A stretch of 64,000 bases of DNA from Clostridium_AM sp900759715 (GCA_900759715.1 CAAEXF010000139.1:15323-79322), one strand, 5' to 3'; counted from the first letter of the stretch, positions 44,711-54,743 are shown. The notes: a model not told the origin generated them from the sequence alone. A program made the numbers and translations.

Positions 44711-46012
44711 ATGAATTTAAGTAATATAAGCAATATAGAAGCTGAGCTGAGTGTAATAGGAGCTATACTTGTGAAAAATGACTCTATATGCGAGGTTATA
44801 AATTTTTTAAAGCCAGAGGATTTTTATGATTTGAAAAATGGAATAATATATAAAAATCTAAAGGAATTGTATGAAAGTAACATGCCTATAGACATAATAA
44901 CTCTTGCTGAAAGACTAAAGGATACCTTAAAAGAAATTGGTGGGATAACATATCTAAGCAAGATTATTAACTCAACGGTTACATCTACAGGAATAAAGGA
45001 ACATGGAGAAATAGTAAAGGAAAAAGCCAGCTGCAGAGAGTTTTTAAGGATTCTTAACAGTTCTTTGGACAAACTAAGCAAAGGGGAATTTTCTTCAGAG
45101 TATTTGCTTAACTACACTCAAAGCTCTCTTATAAATGCTAAAAGCTTAGAAAACAGGGATACTGGAAGAGTTGAGAAAATAATGGACAGCTTCATGGATA
45201 CTCTTCAAACAAGGTATGAAAATGGTGGAGATATTCAGGGAATAAAAAGTGGATATAAATTAATAGACAAAATGCTTGGAGGCTTATCCAAGGAAGATTT
45301 AATAATACTTGCTGCTAGACCTTCTATGGGAAAAACAGCAATGGCCCTTAATTTGCTTTTAAATACTGTATTAAAACAAAATGCTAAGACCGCCTTTTTC
45401 AATCTGGAGATGGGAATAAAGCAGATAGTGGATAGAGTTGTGTCTATACATACAGCAATACCTATGAACTCTATAAAAAATGCATCACTTACAGAGGAGC
45501 AGTGGTATGATGTTACTAAATCTGCATCAATTTTAGCTCAATCTAGTATTAAGATGTATGACAAAATACTTACTTTAGCTTCAATAAAGGCGGAGTGCAA
45601 AAGACTGAAAATTAAAGAAGGCCTTGATATAGTTGTAATTGACTATCTTCAGCTTATAGACAGTGAAGAGATACAGGAAAACAGAAATCAGGATATATCA
45701 AAGATAACAAGAAGCTTGAAGCTTATGGCAAAGGAACTTGATATAACTGTAATAATACTTTCTCAGCTTTCAAGAGCCACAGAGTGCAGAAGTGACCATA
45801 GACCATTGCTTTCAGATTTAAGAGAGTCTGGCAGCATAGAGCAGGACGCAGATGTCGTTTTGTTTTTGTATAGAGATGAGTATTATAACAGAGACAGCGA
45901 AAGCAAGGGAATTATAGAATGTATAGTGGCTAAAAATAGAAATGGTGAAGTTGGCACTGCTAGGTTAAGATGGAAGCCGGAGATTCAGAGAATTGAGAAT
46001 ATGAGCAAGTGA
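44711..46012 (+). CDS. Replicative DNA helicase DnaB-type (accessory copy)
   Basis: The 433-aa protein has a DnaB N-terminal domain (EAELSVIGAILVKNDSICEV ... KPEDFYD) and a RecA-like hexameric helicase domain. Walker A is ARPSMGKTAMALN near residue 205, Walker B is LDIVVIDYLQLI, and ILSQLSRATECRSDHRPLLSDL and ADVVLFLYRDEYY are conserved late motifs. It is slightly shorter than chromosomal DnaB. Position after a DnaD-like gene and next to sigma-like genes, rather than near rplI, indicates an accessory phage- or element-type copy. The start follows AGGGGGATTAAG at somewhat long spacing. Confidence 0.9.
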   Translation: MNLSNISNIEAELSVIGAILVKNDSICEVINFLKPEDFYDLKNGIIYKNLKELYESNMPIDIITLAERLKDTLKEIGGITYLSKIINSTVTSTGIKEHGEIVKEKASCREFLRILNSSLDKLSKGEFSSEYLLNYTQSSLINAKSLENRDTGRVEKIMDSFMDTLQTRYENGGDIQGIKSGYKLIDKMLGGLSKEDLIILAARPSMGKTAMALNLLLNTVLKQNAKTAFFNLEMGIKQIVDRVVSIHTAIPMNSIKNASLTEEQWYDVTKSASILAQSSIKMYDKILTLASIKAECKRLKIKEGLDIVVIDYLQLIDSEEIQENRNQDISKITRSLKLMAKELDITVIILSQLSRATECRSDHRPLLSDLRESGSIEQDADVVLFLYRDEYYNRDSESKGIIECIVAKNRNGEVGTARLRWKPEIQRIENMSK

Positions 46013-46288
46013 TTCTGATAAAAAGAAAACATAAATAATATAGCAAGTTAGACCAATAAAGGATGTGCCTAATTCATTGGCTAGAATACCTATTTCACTC
46101 CATTTGTTAATATATGGAGCTTCAGTTTTTAATTTTAAATAATCTATTAAATTTATATAATAAATTCCATATTTTATATGATATAATAAAATATATTGAA
46201 GTAGAAGTGTACGTATGTTTTGAAAGGTTATTACCAACACTTCTAGCAATGTCTAAAGAATTAATAATATTATATGGAGGGAAAAGCT

Positions 46289-47977
46289 TTGAAAAGAAAG
46301 ATTAAGTGGTATTCTAGTTTACTTTTTATTTGTTTTATGGCATTTTATATAATTTTCATTTATAAAATACCATATAAAGCATTGGCAAAAGAAAATATCC
46401 AGTACACAAACATCGATAAAAATGACATATTTGATAACATGTACAATTTTGAAGAAGGATTATTAAAAATACAAAAAGGTGCCGTTTATGGCTTAGTAGA
46501 TAGTACAGGAAAAGTTATCATAACTCCACAATTTAATAGTATTGATTCTTTTAATAAAGGTTTTGCTAAGGTGAAAATAGGGACAAAGTATGGTTTGATA
46601 GATAGAACTGGAAAACTTATAGTGCAACCTCAATTTGATAATATATATGATTTTCAAGAAGGATTAGCTGAAGTAAGTATTGGTTCGAAGTGGGGTTTTG
46701 TGGATAGGGCAGGAAATGTTGTTGTTGAACCGCAGTTTGAGCAGGTATATGGATTTAATGAGGGCATGGCTAGGGTTAGAAAAGACGGTAAATACGGTTT
46801 CATAGATAAAACAGGTAAGTTTGTTATTGAGCCTCAATTTGATGATGCATATGATTTTCAGGATGATAGAACTGCTGTAAAGAAGAATGAAGTATGGTGG
46901 GTAATAGATAAAAGTGGCAGTCTTATTCAATCATGGATGGATGAAATAAAACCTCTTCAAGATGGTCTAGCAGCCATCAAAACAGAAGGAAAATGGGGAC
47001 TAATGAATAAAGACGGAAAAGTGATTATCGAGCCTCAATTTGATAATATGCGTTTCTTAAATAAAGACCTAATTGCAGCTTCAAAAAACACTAAGTGGGG
47101 TCTTATAGATAAGCATGGTAATATTATAGTGGATATGTATTATGACAGTATAGCTACTACAAATGGAGATTTGTTAATAATGCAAAAAGATGGAGTATAT
47201 GGCCTTATGGATGGTTCAGGCAAGATTATTACACAACCTAAGTTTAATTACATAGGTAATTTTCAAGATGATAGAGCTATTGTGTTGTATCATCAAAGAT
47301 ACTATTTCATAAATAAAAACGGAGAAGTTAACTTAAAGCCTAAATTTGATACTATATATGATTTTCATAACGGGCTTGCTAGGGTATTTGATGGCTCAAA
47401 ATATGGATTTATAAACAAATATGGGCAAACTGTCATTGAACCTAAATTTAACTATGCATCTGATTTCAATGAGGGCACAGCTTTAGTAGAACTAGATGGA
47501 AAACTAGGAGTTATAGATAGATTAGGAAGTACTGTTGTTGAGGTGAAAAATGATTATGCATCTAACTTTGAACAAGGATTAACCGTAGTAAAAAAGGATG
47601 ACAAATATAATATTACAAAAAATGAAGGTATAAAATTTATTGAAAATAAAGGGGCAGTTGATCCATCTAAGGAGTGGAAAGTTAGGTTTAATATGCCAAT
47701 TGATAGTAATAATGAGGATAATGTTAATGTAGATGATAAAACTTTTGATTACAGTAATATATCAGATAACATAGAAGTTAAAGATAGTAAAGGTAATATT
47801 GTAGACGTATCTTTTCAATTTGAAGATCCATGCACTGTAATTATAAAACCACCATCATCTGGATATGAAAAGGGTCAAGTATATAATATTACAGTAATAA
47901 ATGGAATTAGAACAAAGAATGGAAAGGTATTACAACCTAAAGTTACATTAATGAGTTTTCAGGTAAGTGATAACTAA
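46289..47977 (+). CDS. Secreted WG-repeat protein with C-terminal Ig-like domain
   Basis: The 562-aa protein has an N-terminal signal or anchor segment (SSLLFICFMAFYIIFIY). About eleven WG repeats follow, each like WGLMNKDGKVIIEPQFDNM, from residue 65 to 460, forming a beta-propeller-like array. The last 110 residues (KEWKVRFNMPIDSNNEDN ... TVINGIRTKNGKVL) are an SbsA-type Ig-like domain as in the two S-layer-like proteins. It is probably a surface protein that binds something outside the cell. The TTG at 46289 follows GGAGGGAAAAG; the ATG at 46274 overlaps that site. Confidence 0.85.
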   Translation: MKRKIKWYSSLLFICFMAFYIIFIYKIPYKALAKENIQYTNIDKNDIFDNMYNFEEGLLKIQKGAVYGLVDSTGKVIITPQFNSIDSFNKGFAKVKIGTKYGLIDRTGKLIVQPQFDNIYDFQEGLAEVSIGSKWGFVDRAGNVVVEPQFEQVYGFNEGMARVRKDGKYGFIDKTGKFVIEPQFDDAYDFQDDRTAVKKNEVWWVIDKSGSLIQSWMDEIKPLQDGLAAIKTEGKWGLMNKDGKVIIEPQFDNMRFLNKDLIAASKNTKWGLIDKHGNIIVDMYYDSIATTNGDLLIMQKDGVYGLMDGSGKIITQPKFNYIGNFQDDRAIVLYHQRYYFINKNGEVNLKPKFDTIYDFHNGLARVFDGSKYGFINKYGQTVIEPKFNYASDFNEGTALVELDGKLGVIDRLGSTVVEVKNDYASNFEQGLTVVKKDDKYNITKNEGIKFIENKGAVDPSKEWKVRFNMPIDSNNEDNVNVDDKTFDYSNISDNIEVKDSKGNIVDVSFQFEDPCTVIIKPPSSGYEKGQVYNITVINGIRTKNGKVLQPKVTLMSFQVSDN

Positions 47978-48079
47978 TGGAATTCCCATTATATGGTCAA
48001 AATGGATTATGTTGTGACTTTGAACGAAAATCTATATTGTGATAGAATAAGCTAGTAAAGATAGAGGGAGTGAGTTAAC

Positions 48080-48487
48080 ATGAAACAATTAAAAAAGAAC
48101 TTAATAACAGTATCTGTAATATTAACTTTACTTGTATCTGTGTCAGGATGCTCTTTTACAAATAGCGCTTCAAAGTCAAAAACTGGCAATGATACAAAGC
48201 AAGCAGCACAGAATTCTAAAAGTGGTGATGATTCCAGTTTAGAACAGGATACCAAGAAGACGAAACAACTTAAGAAAGAAAAGGAAGTATTAGACGGTAA
48301 GGTTTATATTAGAAATAATGTAGCAACAGCAACTATGGTAATAAAAGATAGCGTAAGCGAAAGTGATGCTAAAGCTTTAGCAGATAAGTATGCTAAGGAA
48401 TTGAAAAAAACTCATAAAGATATGAAAGTAAATGTACAGGCAGTTCAAAAGGGAAAGAATATTGCTGATATAACAATAGAAAAGTAA
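48080..48487 (+). CDS. Small lipoprotein of unknown function
   Basis: The 135-aa protein has a lipoprotein signal (TLLVSVSGCS; lipidated Cys 24). A Ser/Lys/Gln-rich linker follows (about 25-70), then a small C-terminal domain: VYIRNNVATATMVIKDSVSE, DAKALADKYAKELKKTHKDM and VNVQAVQKGKNIADITIE. I do not recognise the domain. The start follows AGAGGGAGTG, and a terminator follows the gene. Its location between surface-protein genes suggests an envelope role. Confidence 0.75.
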   Translation: MKQLKKNLITVSVILTLLVSVSGCSFTNSASKSKTGNDTKQAAQNSKSGDDSSLEQDTKKTKQLKKEKEVLDGKVYIRNNVATATMVIKDSVSESDAKALADKYAKELKKTHKDMKVNVQAVQKGKNIADITIEK

Positions 48488-48492
48488 ATATT

Positions 48493-48533
48493 AAAGTGGC
48501 CTCTAGTGTTTTAAAATACTAGAGGTCATTTTA
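48493..48533 (+). terminator. Terminator after the small lipoprotein gene
   Basis: GCCTCTAGT and ACTAGAGGT form a stem with an 8-10 base loop, and CATTTTAAT follows. A moderate T-tract is present. Confidence 0.7.
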
Positions 48534-48614
48534 ATATAGTCAATACAGCAGAAAATTTGATTTAATTTGTAATGGCTTTTTATATACAAAAAGTATTTAT
48601 AAGTTTTTAGTTTA

Positions 48615-48623
48615 TGGTACAAT
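48615..48623 (+). promoter_or_regulatory. Extended -10 promoter of the second S-layer-like gene
   Basis: TGGTACAAT has the TGn extension in front of TACAAT, 44 bases upstream of the ATG at 48667. No good -35 is seen, as is common for extended -10 promoters. Confidence 0.5.
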
Positions 48624-48666
48624 ATAGCTATATTACATTATTGAGGAAGATGGGAGGAAGTAAATA

Positions 48667-51600
48667 ATGAAAAAGTTTTATAGAAAGGCTATGTGTAGTG
48701 CAGCTATAATGTCCTTGATTTTATCTGCAGCAGTGCCAACAATCTCAGTTAAAGCTGCAGAAGGTCAAGTTACTAGAATTGGAGAATCAGATAGCTATGC
48801 AACAGCAGCTAAGGTTGCAACTACAAATTGGACAAAACCTAAGGATGTAGTTTTAGTATGTGGTGAAGGTTATGCAGACGCGGTGAGTGCGACAGTATTG
48901 GCAAAGCAATTAGATGCCCCTATACTTTTAACTACAGCAGCTTCGCTGAATAAAAATGCTAAAGATGCATTAGATACATTAAATCCACAAAATATATATG
49001 TTATTGGAGGAAATGCTTCTGTATCTGATACAGTGAGAGAGGGATTAAGAAACTCCAACTACAATTTAATAGAATTGGGTGGAAAGGACAGATATGAAAC
49101 CAATATTGCTGTTGCTAACCAATTGGTTAAGCTTGGCTTAAAAGCTGATAATGTTATGTTAGTTAGTGGAGAGGGTTTTTCTGATACATTATCTGTTACT
49201 TCTATTGCAGCAGCTAAAGGGCAAATACTATTGCTAGGAACAAATCGTTCTTCTTCTATGAAGCCTGTGCTTGATTTTGTGAAGGCTAACGATTCAAAAG
49301 TTACAGTTGTTGGAACAAACTACTCTATAAATGATGCTACATATAAATCTCTTGGTGCTATTAAAAGAGTAAATGGTGGAGCAGATAGATTTGAAACTAA
49401 TTTAAATGTATTAAATGAGTTTGGTGCAGATTTAAAAAGTAATAAAGTATTTGTTGCTAATGCTACTGGAGATAGATATACAGATGCTTTAATTGCTTCA
49501 TCTTTAGCAGGAAAGTGGACATCTCCATTGATTTTAGTAGATGAGGATAGCTCGACCGCTACAGATAAAGCACTAAATTATATTAAAGGTAAAATAGCAG
49601 TATCTACAGATTTAAATGTTATAGGAAACACTGATGCTGTATCTGATAACGTTGTATCTAAAATAAATAAAGCTGTGCCAGTTGTAGACACTCCTACAGT
49701 AAAGTCAGTAAGCGCTAATGGTCTTAATCAGATTAAAGTTGTATTTAATACTAACGTTGATAAAGATACGGCTGAGCTTATACAAAATTATCAAATTGAG
49801 GGTACTAACATAAATTCAATTTCTGAAGCATCTGCTACTCTTCAAGACGATAATAGAACAGTATTAATAACTTTAACAAAGCCATATCCTCAATACAAAG
49901 ATGTAAATTTCACAGTGAAAAATACAATATTAAGCAAGGATCAAAATAACTCTATAGCTAAGTTTGAACAAAAAATAACGTTTTTTGCCACAAGCGAACC
50001 TAAAGTAGAATCAGTAATAGCTCGTGGAGGAAATAAACTTGTAGTTAAATTTTCGGAGCCTATAAGAATGACTATAAATGATTTATCTTCAATGAAAATT
50101 AATAGGCAGAGTATAACAAATTATGGGTTAAATACATCAACAACTGTCTTTAAAGAGAAATCCGGAAATTGGGCAGATAAGGTAGAACTTTATTTCGATT
50201 CTCCACTACCAACAGGTACCAATACACTTACTCTTCCAAATGGTAAGATAGGAACTAATTTTGATAATGCTGGTGGATTTTATTTAAAAAGTACATCTAT
50301 ATCTTTTAATGTTGATTCAGCAGAAGGAACTCCACGAGTTACTAGTGTAACAGGAGATAAGTCAGGATATATATATGTAACCTATGATAGACCTATGGAT
50401 AAACAAACAGCTCTCGAAGGTACAAACTACAAAATAAATGGTAGCACAAGATACATTAGTTCATCAGATATAATTTTTGACGATAATTCAAACGATACAA
50501 TTGTTAAAATAAAAGGATTAAGTTACTTGATTAAGGATGGACAAAATGAAGTGATTATAAGTAATAACGTTAAAGATACCTTTGGAAATGAAGTTAATGA
50601 AACTAAGATGAGTTTTAATATTGGAACTGATAGTATTAAGCCTCAAGTTACAAATGTAAACATAGCTAATAATAATACTATTCGTGTGAAGTTTAGTAAA
50701 GATGTTTCTAGTGGTTATGCAACAAATAAGGCTAATTATAAATTAGTTGATTCTGAAGGAACAGATGTTAGCTATAAAATTGATCATGTAGAGTCAGTAT
50801 ATTTAGATAGTAATGACAAAAGAACCTTTGATCTTAAATTTAAAACTAATGATGATTTAAAAGATTCAAAATTTACTTTAACTATTAAAAATATTGCAGA
50901 TACTAGCACACCAGTAAATGTAATGGATACTTATAATACAGTAATTTCTGGATTAGGAGAAAATGACTTAAAGGTTACAGCTGTAGTAAAAAAACAAGAT
51001 AATGATCAAGCAGTAGTTGTATTTTTTAACAAGGCAATGGATGAATCTTCAATTACAAACCTTGAAAATTATCAGTTTATGAATGGAGTAGGAGAAGGAA
51101 AGAAGTTACCAACTAGTGCAACAATTACTCCAAGTGCGGATGATAGAAGCGTAACTATAGAATTCCCAACAAGTTATGTTATAAATGATGGACAAAGCGA
51201 AAGATCCGTATTAAAAATAAGTATTGCAAATGTTAAAGACAAGAATGGAAATTCATTAGATTCAGGAAGTTATAATTCATCAATAAGTGAAGATTATAAC
51301 AATGGACCTAGACTTATAGATGATACTGCAAAAGCTACTTATGAAGGCGATGATATAAAAGTTAGGTTTACACTAACAGCACCACTAGATACATTAGTTA
51401 CAAATGATTTTAGAGTTAATGGACAAATTCCAGATAGCTGTACGACGATAGGTAATGATGTAATTCTCACTTTTAAAGCAGGAGTAAAGAATAATGAGAA
51501 AATAAATAGTATAAAAAATGCTGGAAGTAGTTGCTCGCTTAATGTCACTGGTACAGCTTCTGCTGATACGTCAGGACGTAGTATAAAAACTGGTTCAGAT

Positions 51601-51981
51601 AAGGTACTACTTCCTCCAGTTACTGCTTCAGATTCTTGGAGAGCTGATAGTAATAAAGGCTCAGGAATTAATTCTACTGTCACAATAGTATTTAATCAAG
51701 ACATTGATAGTGATATTCAAAGTTCATACTATGACGATTTCGTGTTTACTAACGAAAGAACTAAACAAAGACTTAATGTTTTAGACATATCTATTGATGG
51801 AAGAAATGTTATTTATAAATTCAATAACGGATCAATACTATCTGGGGACAGTATTAGTGTTCATGCAAATACTGACATTTCTAATATTAATATAAGAAGC
51901 AAAAAGAGTAGCAATGGAAATTACTCAGTATATAGTCCATCGAGAGATGATTTAAGAGACAGGACTATAGTTTCACATTAA
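48667..51981 (+). CDS. Second large S-layer-like protein: CWB2 repeats plus Ig-like domains
   Basis: The 1104-aa protein is a paralogue of the protein at 11803-15510. A signal peptide ends near VKAAEG (residue 31). Three CWB2 repeats run to about 345 (DVVLVCGEGYADAVSA, NIYVIGGNASVSD, NVMLVSGEGFSDTLSV). Ig-like modules follow, with VKSVSANGLNQIKVVF, TYDRPMDKQTALEG, IRVKFSKDVSSGYA and VVFFNKAMDESS. Codon use is less biased than in the first protein, suggesting lower or conditional expression. It may be an alternative S-layer protein. The ATG follows GGGAGGAAG and a terminator follows. Confidence 0.88.
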   Translation: MKKFYRKAMCSAAIMSLILSAAVPTISVKAAEGQVTRIGESDSYATAAKVATTNWTKPKDVVLVCGEGYADAVSATVLAKQLDAPILLTTAASLNKNAKDALDTLNPQNIYVIGGNASVSDTVREGLRNSNYNLIELGGKDRYETNIAVANQLVKLGLKADNVMLVSGEGFSDTLSVTSIAAAKGQILLLGTNRSSSMKPVLDFVKANDSKVTVVGTNYSINDATYKSLGAIKRVNGGADRFETNLNVLNEFGADLKSNKVFVANATGDRYTDALIASSLAGKWTSPLILVDEDSSTATDKALNYIKGKIAVSTDLNVIGNTDAVSDNVVSKINKAVPVVDTPTVKSVSANGLNQIKVVFNTNVDKDTAELIQNYQIEGTNINSISEASATLQDDNRTVLITLTKPYPQYKDVNFTVKNTILSKDQNNSIAKFEQKITFFATSEPKVESVIARGGNKLVVKFSEPIRMTINDLSSMKINRQSITNYGLNTSTTVFKEKSGNWADKVELYFDSPLPTGTNTLTLPNGKIGTNFDNAGGFYLKSTSISFNVDSAEGTPRVTSVTGDKSGYIYVTYDRPMDKQTALEGTNYKINGSTRYISSSDIIFDDNSNDTIVKIKGLSYLIKDGQNEVIISNNVKDTFGNEVNETKMSFNIGTDSIKPQVTNVNIANNNTIRVKFSKDVSSGYATNKANYKLVDSEGTDVSYKIDHVESVYLDSNDKRTFDLKFKTNDDLKDSKFTLTIKNIADTSTPVNVMDTYNTVISGLGENDLKVTAVVKKQDNDQAVVVFFNKAMDESSITNLENYQFMNGVGEGKKLPTSATITPSADDRSVTIEFPTSYVINDGQSERSVLKISIANVKDKNGNSLDSGSYNSSISEDYNNGPRLIDDTAKATYEGDDIKVRFTLTAPLDTLVTNDFRVNGQIPDSCTTIGNDVILTFKAGVKNNEKINSIKNAGSSCSLNVTGTASADTSGRSIKTGSDKVLLPPVTASDSWRADSNKGSGINSTVTIVFNQDIDSDIQSSYYDDFVFTNERTKQRLNVLDISIDGRNVIYKFNNGSILSGDSISVHANTDISNINIRSKKSSNGNYSVYSPSRDDLRDRTIVSH

Positions 51982-52011
51982 CAAATAATCTTTTAAAAAT
52001 TATATATTACA

Positions 52012-52037
52012 TAAAGGCAGCTTAAAAGCTGCCTTTA
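52012..52037 (+). terminator. Terminator of the second S-layer-like gene
   Basis: A perfect 12-bp stem, TAAAGGCAGCTT with AAGCTGCCTTTA, and a two-base centre. The T-tract is short. Confidence 0.75.
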
Positions 52038-52352
52038 TAAATTATAAAATGTTTAATATTAGAGATATATGACGTCTAGTGCAGTAACAATTATATAGAT
52101 AGTTAACAAAAAATATAGATTAAAGATATAGAAATATTTTCATTCATATGATAAAATTATTTCAAGATTGAAATATTTAGATGTTAAGGAAATAGTATAA
52201 GTTATAACAATATTAAGGAAGGAGTTGCTATAACAGTTTTTTATTTTAAAATATTAAGTGGTTTTTAGCTTTAGATGAAACTTAAAAAATACAATATTTT
52301 AGATGATGTTTAGAAATAAAAGAAAAACCAATTTAGGAGGTATAGATGCAAT
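52038..52352. other. Intergenic region before the TolC-like genes
   Basis: 315 AT-rich bases. A GGAAGGAG ribosome-site-like motif near 52217 is followed by no useful start codon. GAAATATTT occurs twice. I see no clear promoter or structure. Confidence 0.4.
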
Positions 52353-53420
52353 ATGAAAAAAGTTAAGTTAATTTGTATGTCTGCAGTTATGGCCTTAATG
52401 CTTTCTTCCACAACTTTTGTACAAGCTGCAGGAAATACACTGGATATAGATAATGTTATAAATAAAGCTATGGAAAATTCATACCAAATTAAAAATATAG
52501 ATATATCTATAGAAAAAGCTAAAAATTCCTATAAAGATGCAACTAGAGGTGAAGGAAAAGGCGATGCGGATATTGAGGCAAAGTATAGTATATACCAGTA
52601 TACAAATTTAAAAGAAGCTGCAAAAAACTCAGTAAAGCTTAATATGTACACTCAGTATGCTTCTTTTATAAATTCTAAAGATGCTTTAGATTTGGAAACA
52701 CAAAAATTCCAAAATGCAGAGGCCAAGTATAAAAGAGCTCAATTACAGCTAGGTTTAGGTCTTATAGGTAAGCCAGACTTAAAGAGTATTGAACAATATT
52801 ATTACAATGAAAAGTCTCAGTTAGATAAAGCACAGAGGGCTTTTGCTTCTGTTACAAAAAATATCAATCAACTTTCAGGTTCTAATATAGGTGATACATA
52901 TACTAGTTTTACTAAAGATATATTAGAAGAAAAGCCTATCATAAAGAGCTATGATGAATATGTAAAGGATGCACTAAATAATAGAGCAGAAATCTTAAAT
53001 GATAACGAAAAAATTAAATTAAAAAAGCTTGAATTTGCTGGTATAAGAGATACTTATGTATATAATTATTTGCCAGAATACGTAATTGGTAAGTTTGCTG
53101 TAACAGATGCAGAAAATCAACTAGAAACAGATAAAATAGATATATCTATAGAGATAAATGGACTATATAATGATTTACAAAGCAAAATGCAAAAACTACA
53201 ATCTCAAACAACAAATTATAATGCAGAAAAGAAAAAATATGATGAAGCTCTTCAAAGATATAATTTAGGTATGATTAGTAAAATAGATTTTGAAGATGGA
53301 TTATCAAGCTTTAAAGGAGCAGAGAGTTCTCTTAAGTCTGCAGAAAGAGATGTGTATTTAGCAAAATTGAAGCTTGAGTATGCCTCAGGAATAGGTACAG
53401 GTGCTCAAAACAGTAATTAA
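52353..53420 (+). CDS. TolC-like secreted coiled-coil protein 1
   Basis: The 355-aa protein has a signal peptide (cleavage after VQAA, residue 26), then almost wholly helical sequence of the outer-membrane-efflux (TolC/OEP) type. ALDLETQKFQNAEAKYKRAQ, then LGLGLIGKPDLKSIEQY and YDEALQRYNLGMISKIDFED hold the family's 'A..RY..G..S..D' pattern twice, as in the duplicated TolC fold. The beta-barrel strands of real TolC are not obvious. An apparently monoderm cell has no outer membrane, so it may span or sit in the wall/S-layer. Two related genes follow. Confidence 0.8.
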   Translation: MKKVKLICMSAVMALMLSSTTFVQAAGNTLDIDNVINKAMENSYQIKNIDISIEKAKNSYKDATRGEGKGDADIEAKYSIYQYTNLKEAAKNSVKLNMYTQYASFINSKDALDLETQKFQNAEAKYKRAQLQLGLGLIGKPDLKSIEQYYYNEKSQLDKAQRAFASVTKNINQLSGSNIGDTYTSFTKDILEEKPIIKSYDEYVKDALNNRAEILNDNEKIKLKKLEFAGIRDTYVYNYLPEYVIGKFAVTDAENQLETDKIDISIEINGLYNDLQSKMQKLQSQTTNYNAEKKKYDEALQRYNLGMISKIDFEDGLSSFKGAESSLKSAERDVYLAKLKLEYASGIGTGAQNSN

Positions 53421-53445
53421 TTTGTAGTAAAGTAGGAGGTAGAAA

Positions 53446-54717
53446 ATGATGAAAAAAAATTTAAGTTTTTTAATTGCTTTGGCTGTTTCCTTAACTGTAA
53501 ATACTGCGGTATTTGCTGATGCAGCTAACTCTGCTGCACCAAGTAATACAAATGTTATAAATACAAGCAGTGATACTATAACTTTAACTTTAGATGATGT
53601 AATAAATAACCTGGAGAAAAGCAATACAGAGTTAAAACTTATGAATGATAAAATAAATTCTTTAAATAAACAATTTGATATAGATCATAATTATGCTATA
53701 AGCATAAATGTTGACTCAAATGATCCTAAAGTGAATCGCTCCAATGCATATCTACTAGTTAAATTAGCTCAAGATGTTAGACCCTTAAGTGATGTACAAC
53801 AAATAAAGGATGCTAAAAATGCTAGAGAGGAACGATTAAATGTAATAAAATTTGACTTGCAAAGACAATATATGAATGTTTTAAATTCTAGAGATCAAAT
53901 CGATAACATAAATAAAACCTTATCAAATATAGATGAAAAGATAGCACAGCTTAAAGAAAAAATAAAGGTTGGACAGGCAACCTCTAATGAATTAGATGCT
54001 TTAAATGTTCAAAAGATTCAGTTAGAAACTCAAAAAAATGATGTCCAAAATGGCATAGACCAATCTTTATTAAAAATAAAACAGTATTTAAATATAGATT
54101 TAAACAAAAATATAAATTTAGTTTCTCTAAAAAAAGCTTTTGTGGCCTTTGATGATAAAGATATATCAAATAAAATTACTGTTGCTGCAAGTAAAGATTA
54201 TGCTTTAAGTTCCCTTAATGGATATATAGATCTAGTTAAAAAGCAAAATGATATATATACTAAATATGCTCATAATTATTTTCCAGATCCGAGCAATCCT
54301 ATGCAGCAAATGATTAGAGGACTTAATTATGTTACAAATGAAACAAGCAGCAAATCTCAGCTGGCAGATTTGCAAAATAAATTAATATCTGTTAATGCTG
54401 GTTTACCACAAGCTCTATGGGGCAATTATTATGCTTTAAAGAATAAAGAAGCTGCAGTGCAAACTCAAATGCTTACTGAAAAAAGTGCACAGGATGCCTA
54501 CGATAAGCTAAAGAAAAATTTTGAAGCTGGAATGATAGATAAAGTAACCTTAGACTCAGCAGCTTTAGAATTAGACAAACAAAAGAACCTAACAGAAAGA
54601 ACTGTAAATGAATATATGGTAGCTCAAGATGAATTTAATTATATATTACAGGGCCATGCTTCTGGATATCTAAATATGTCAAAACAGTCTATGGGAACTC
54701 CCGGAATAGGCTACTAA
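53446..54717 (+). CDS. TolC-like secreted coiled-coil protein 2
   Basis: The 423-aa protein has a signal peptide (cleavage near FADAAN) and a TolC-like helical body. IAQLKEKIKVGQATSNELDA and YDKLKKNFEAGMIDKVTLDS are the paired 'G.....D' turns, with long heptad stretches between. AGGAGGT lies five bases before ATG 53446 and eight before a second ATG at 53449; either could be used. It is 25 bases downstream of protein 1 and should share its mRNA. It is most similar to protein 3. Confidence 0.8.
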   Translation: MMKKNLSFLIALAVSLTVNTAVFADAANSAAPSNTNVINTSSDTITLTLDDVINNLEKSNTELKLMNDKINSLNKQFDIDHNYAISINVDSNDPKVNRSNAYLLVKLAQDVRPLSDVQQIKDAKNAREERLNVIKFDLQRQYMNVLNSRDQIDNINKTLSNIDEKIAQLKEKIKVGQATSNELDALNVQKIQLETQKNDVQNGIDQSLLKIKQYLNIDLNKNINLVSLKKAFVAFDDKDISNKITVAASKDYALSSLNGYIDLVKKQNDIYTKYAHNYFPDPSNPMQQMIRGLNYVTNETSSKSQLADLQNKLISVNAGLPQALWGNYYALKNKEAAVQTQMLTEKSAQDAYDKLKKNFEAGMIDKVTLDSAALELDKQKNLTERTVNEYMVAQDEFNYILQGHASGYLNMSKQSMGTPGIGY

Positions 54718-54743
54718 AATTAATGGACAACAAATAAGTATGG

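Noticed and set aside
45965..46249. 94-codon minus-strand frame overlapping the dnaB end
   Set aside because: The middle part (INKWSEIGILANELGTSFIG) looks membrane-protein-like, but there is no ribosome site and it overlaps the helicase; possibly a gene remnant, not supportable as a gene.
46114..46305. 63-codon plus-strand frame before the WG-repeat gene
   Set aside because: It overlaps the ribosome site and start of the WG-repeat gene and has no site of its own.
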